This document shows positions 23,401 to 23,593 of a stretch of DNA of 23,593 bases, in pieces. Source of the stretch: CAWDLX01 sp046728155 (GTDB taxonomy: Bacteria; Actinomycetota; Actinomycetes; Mycobacteriales; Micromonosporaceae); assembly GCA_046728155.1 (NCBI GenBank), contig JBKPDY010000001.1:1-23593 (forward strand), written 5' to 3'. The notes under the pieces were generated by a model that saw only the letters and a program-made list of their open reading frames with translations, searched no databases and was not told the DNA's origin. Each line of letters begins with the position of its first letter. Position 1 is the stretch's first letter. A program made the translations under genes and the position numbers.

Positions 23401-23593
23401 TCAGACCGTGAGCAGGGCGTGCAGGGGGTACCCGGCTAGGGCCTCGCGCCCGGGCAGGAAGCTCAGTTCCAGGATGACGCTGATGCCGACCACCGACCCC
23501 CCGGCCTGCTCTACCAGGCTCACGCCGGCGCGCGCGGTCCCGCCCGTGGCTAGGACATCGTCGACCAGAAGGATGCGCTGGCCGGTGAGGAAT
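23401..23593 (-). CDS. apt: Adenine phosphoribosyltransferase, C-terminal part (cut by window edge)
   Basis: The last 64 codons or so remain. They contain the PRPP-binding loop ILLVDDVLATGGTARA, then VEQAGGSVVGISVILELSFLPGREAL and the end YPLHALLTV followed by TGA (23401-23403). The enzyme converts adenine and PRPP to AMP. Apt directly upstream of rel is the normal actinobacterial order, which supports apt rather than another PRT-fold protein. The gene continues beyond the window, with secD/secF usually upstream of it. Confidence 0.92.
   Translation of the reverse strand, partial: FLTGQRILLVDDVLATGGTARAGVSLVEQAGGSVVGISVILELSFLPGREALAGYPLHALLTV

Overview
The window is high-GC actinobacterial chromosomal DNA. 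The gene order apt - rel - cyclophilin - metallo-beta-lactamase fold - hisS - aspS - rarA - DUF948 - alaS - ruvX - mltG is a recognisable actinobacterial housekeeping neighbourhood. GTG starts, 4-bp start/stop overlaps, near-leaderless genes and the RarA start MDPDALFS point to Micromonosporaceae or a close relative; this is inference from memory of the families, with no database search.

Layout. (1) 1-4247, minus strand: a tightly coupled operon DUF948 membrane protein - small membrane protein - alaS - ruvX - mltG (mltG is cut by the window edge). (2) 4248-4674: a gene-free stretch holding two copies of a GC-rich interspersed repeat and a second hairpin-bearing module. (3) 4675-7809, minus strand: a 58-aa membrane protein, rarA, and a 474-aa low-complexity single-pass membrane protein whose GTG start shares one base with the rarA stop. 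(4) 7864-8110: two perfect 75-bp copies of the same interspersed repeat. (5) 8111-8764, plus strand: a lipoprotein. (6) 8766-11359, minus strand: aspS followed by an overlapping RmlD-like reductase. (7) 11626-16329: an accessory block with an MDR oxidoreductase, a beta-lactamase-fold serine hydrolase, a DUF899 thioredoxin-like protein, a TPR-end protein divergent from a TetR regulator across an operator, and a DUF1801 protein. (8) 16442-18508, minus: hisS and an MBL-fold hydrolase. (9) 18726-20696, plus: two tandem membrane-anchored cyclophilins. (10) 20740-23190, minus: the bifunctional (p)ppGpp synthetase/hydrolase rel. (11) 23401 to the edge, minus: the C-terminus of apt.

Most genes serve translation (three aminoacyl-tRNA synthetases), the stringent response and purine salvage, replication-fork repair, cell-wall processing and extracytoplasmic protein folding. 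The less ordinary material lies between the genes. A 64-75 bp repeat family occurs in four copies, two on each side of the rarA block, all in the same orientation. A different 38-bp hairpin repeat lies just past two stop codons 8.8 kb apart. There is a TetR operator embedded in overlapping divergent promoters, and a triple direct repeat upstream of rel. Among the proteins, the first of the two cyclophilins has lost the catalytic arginine and carries a Ser/Pro-rich insert in its fold. No tRNA, rRNA, insertion sequence, phage gene or CRISPR array was seen.
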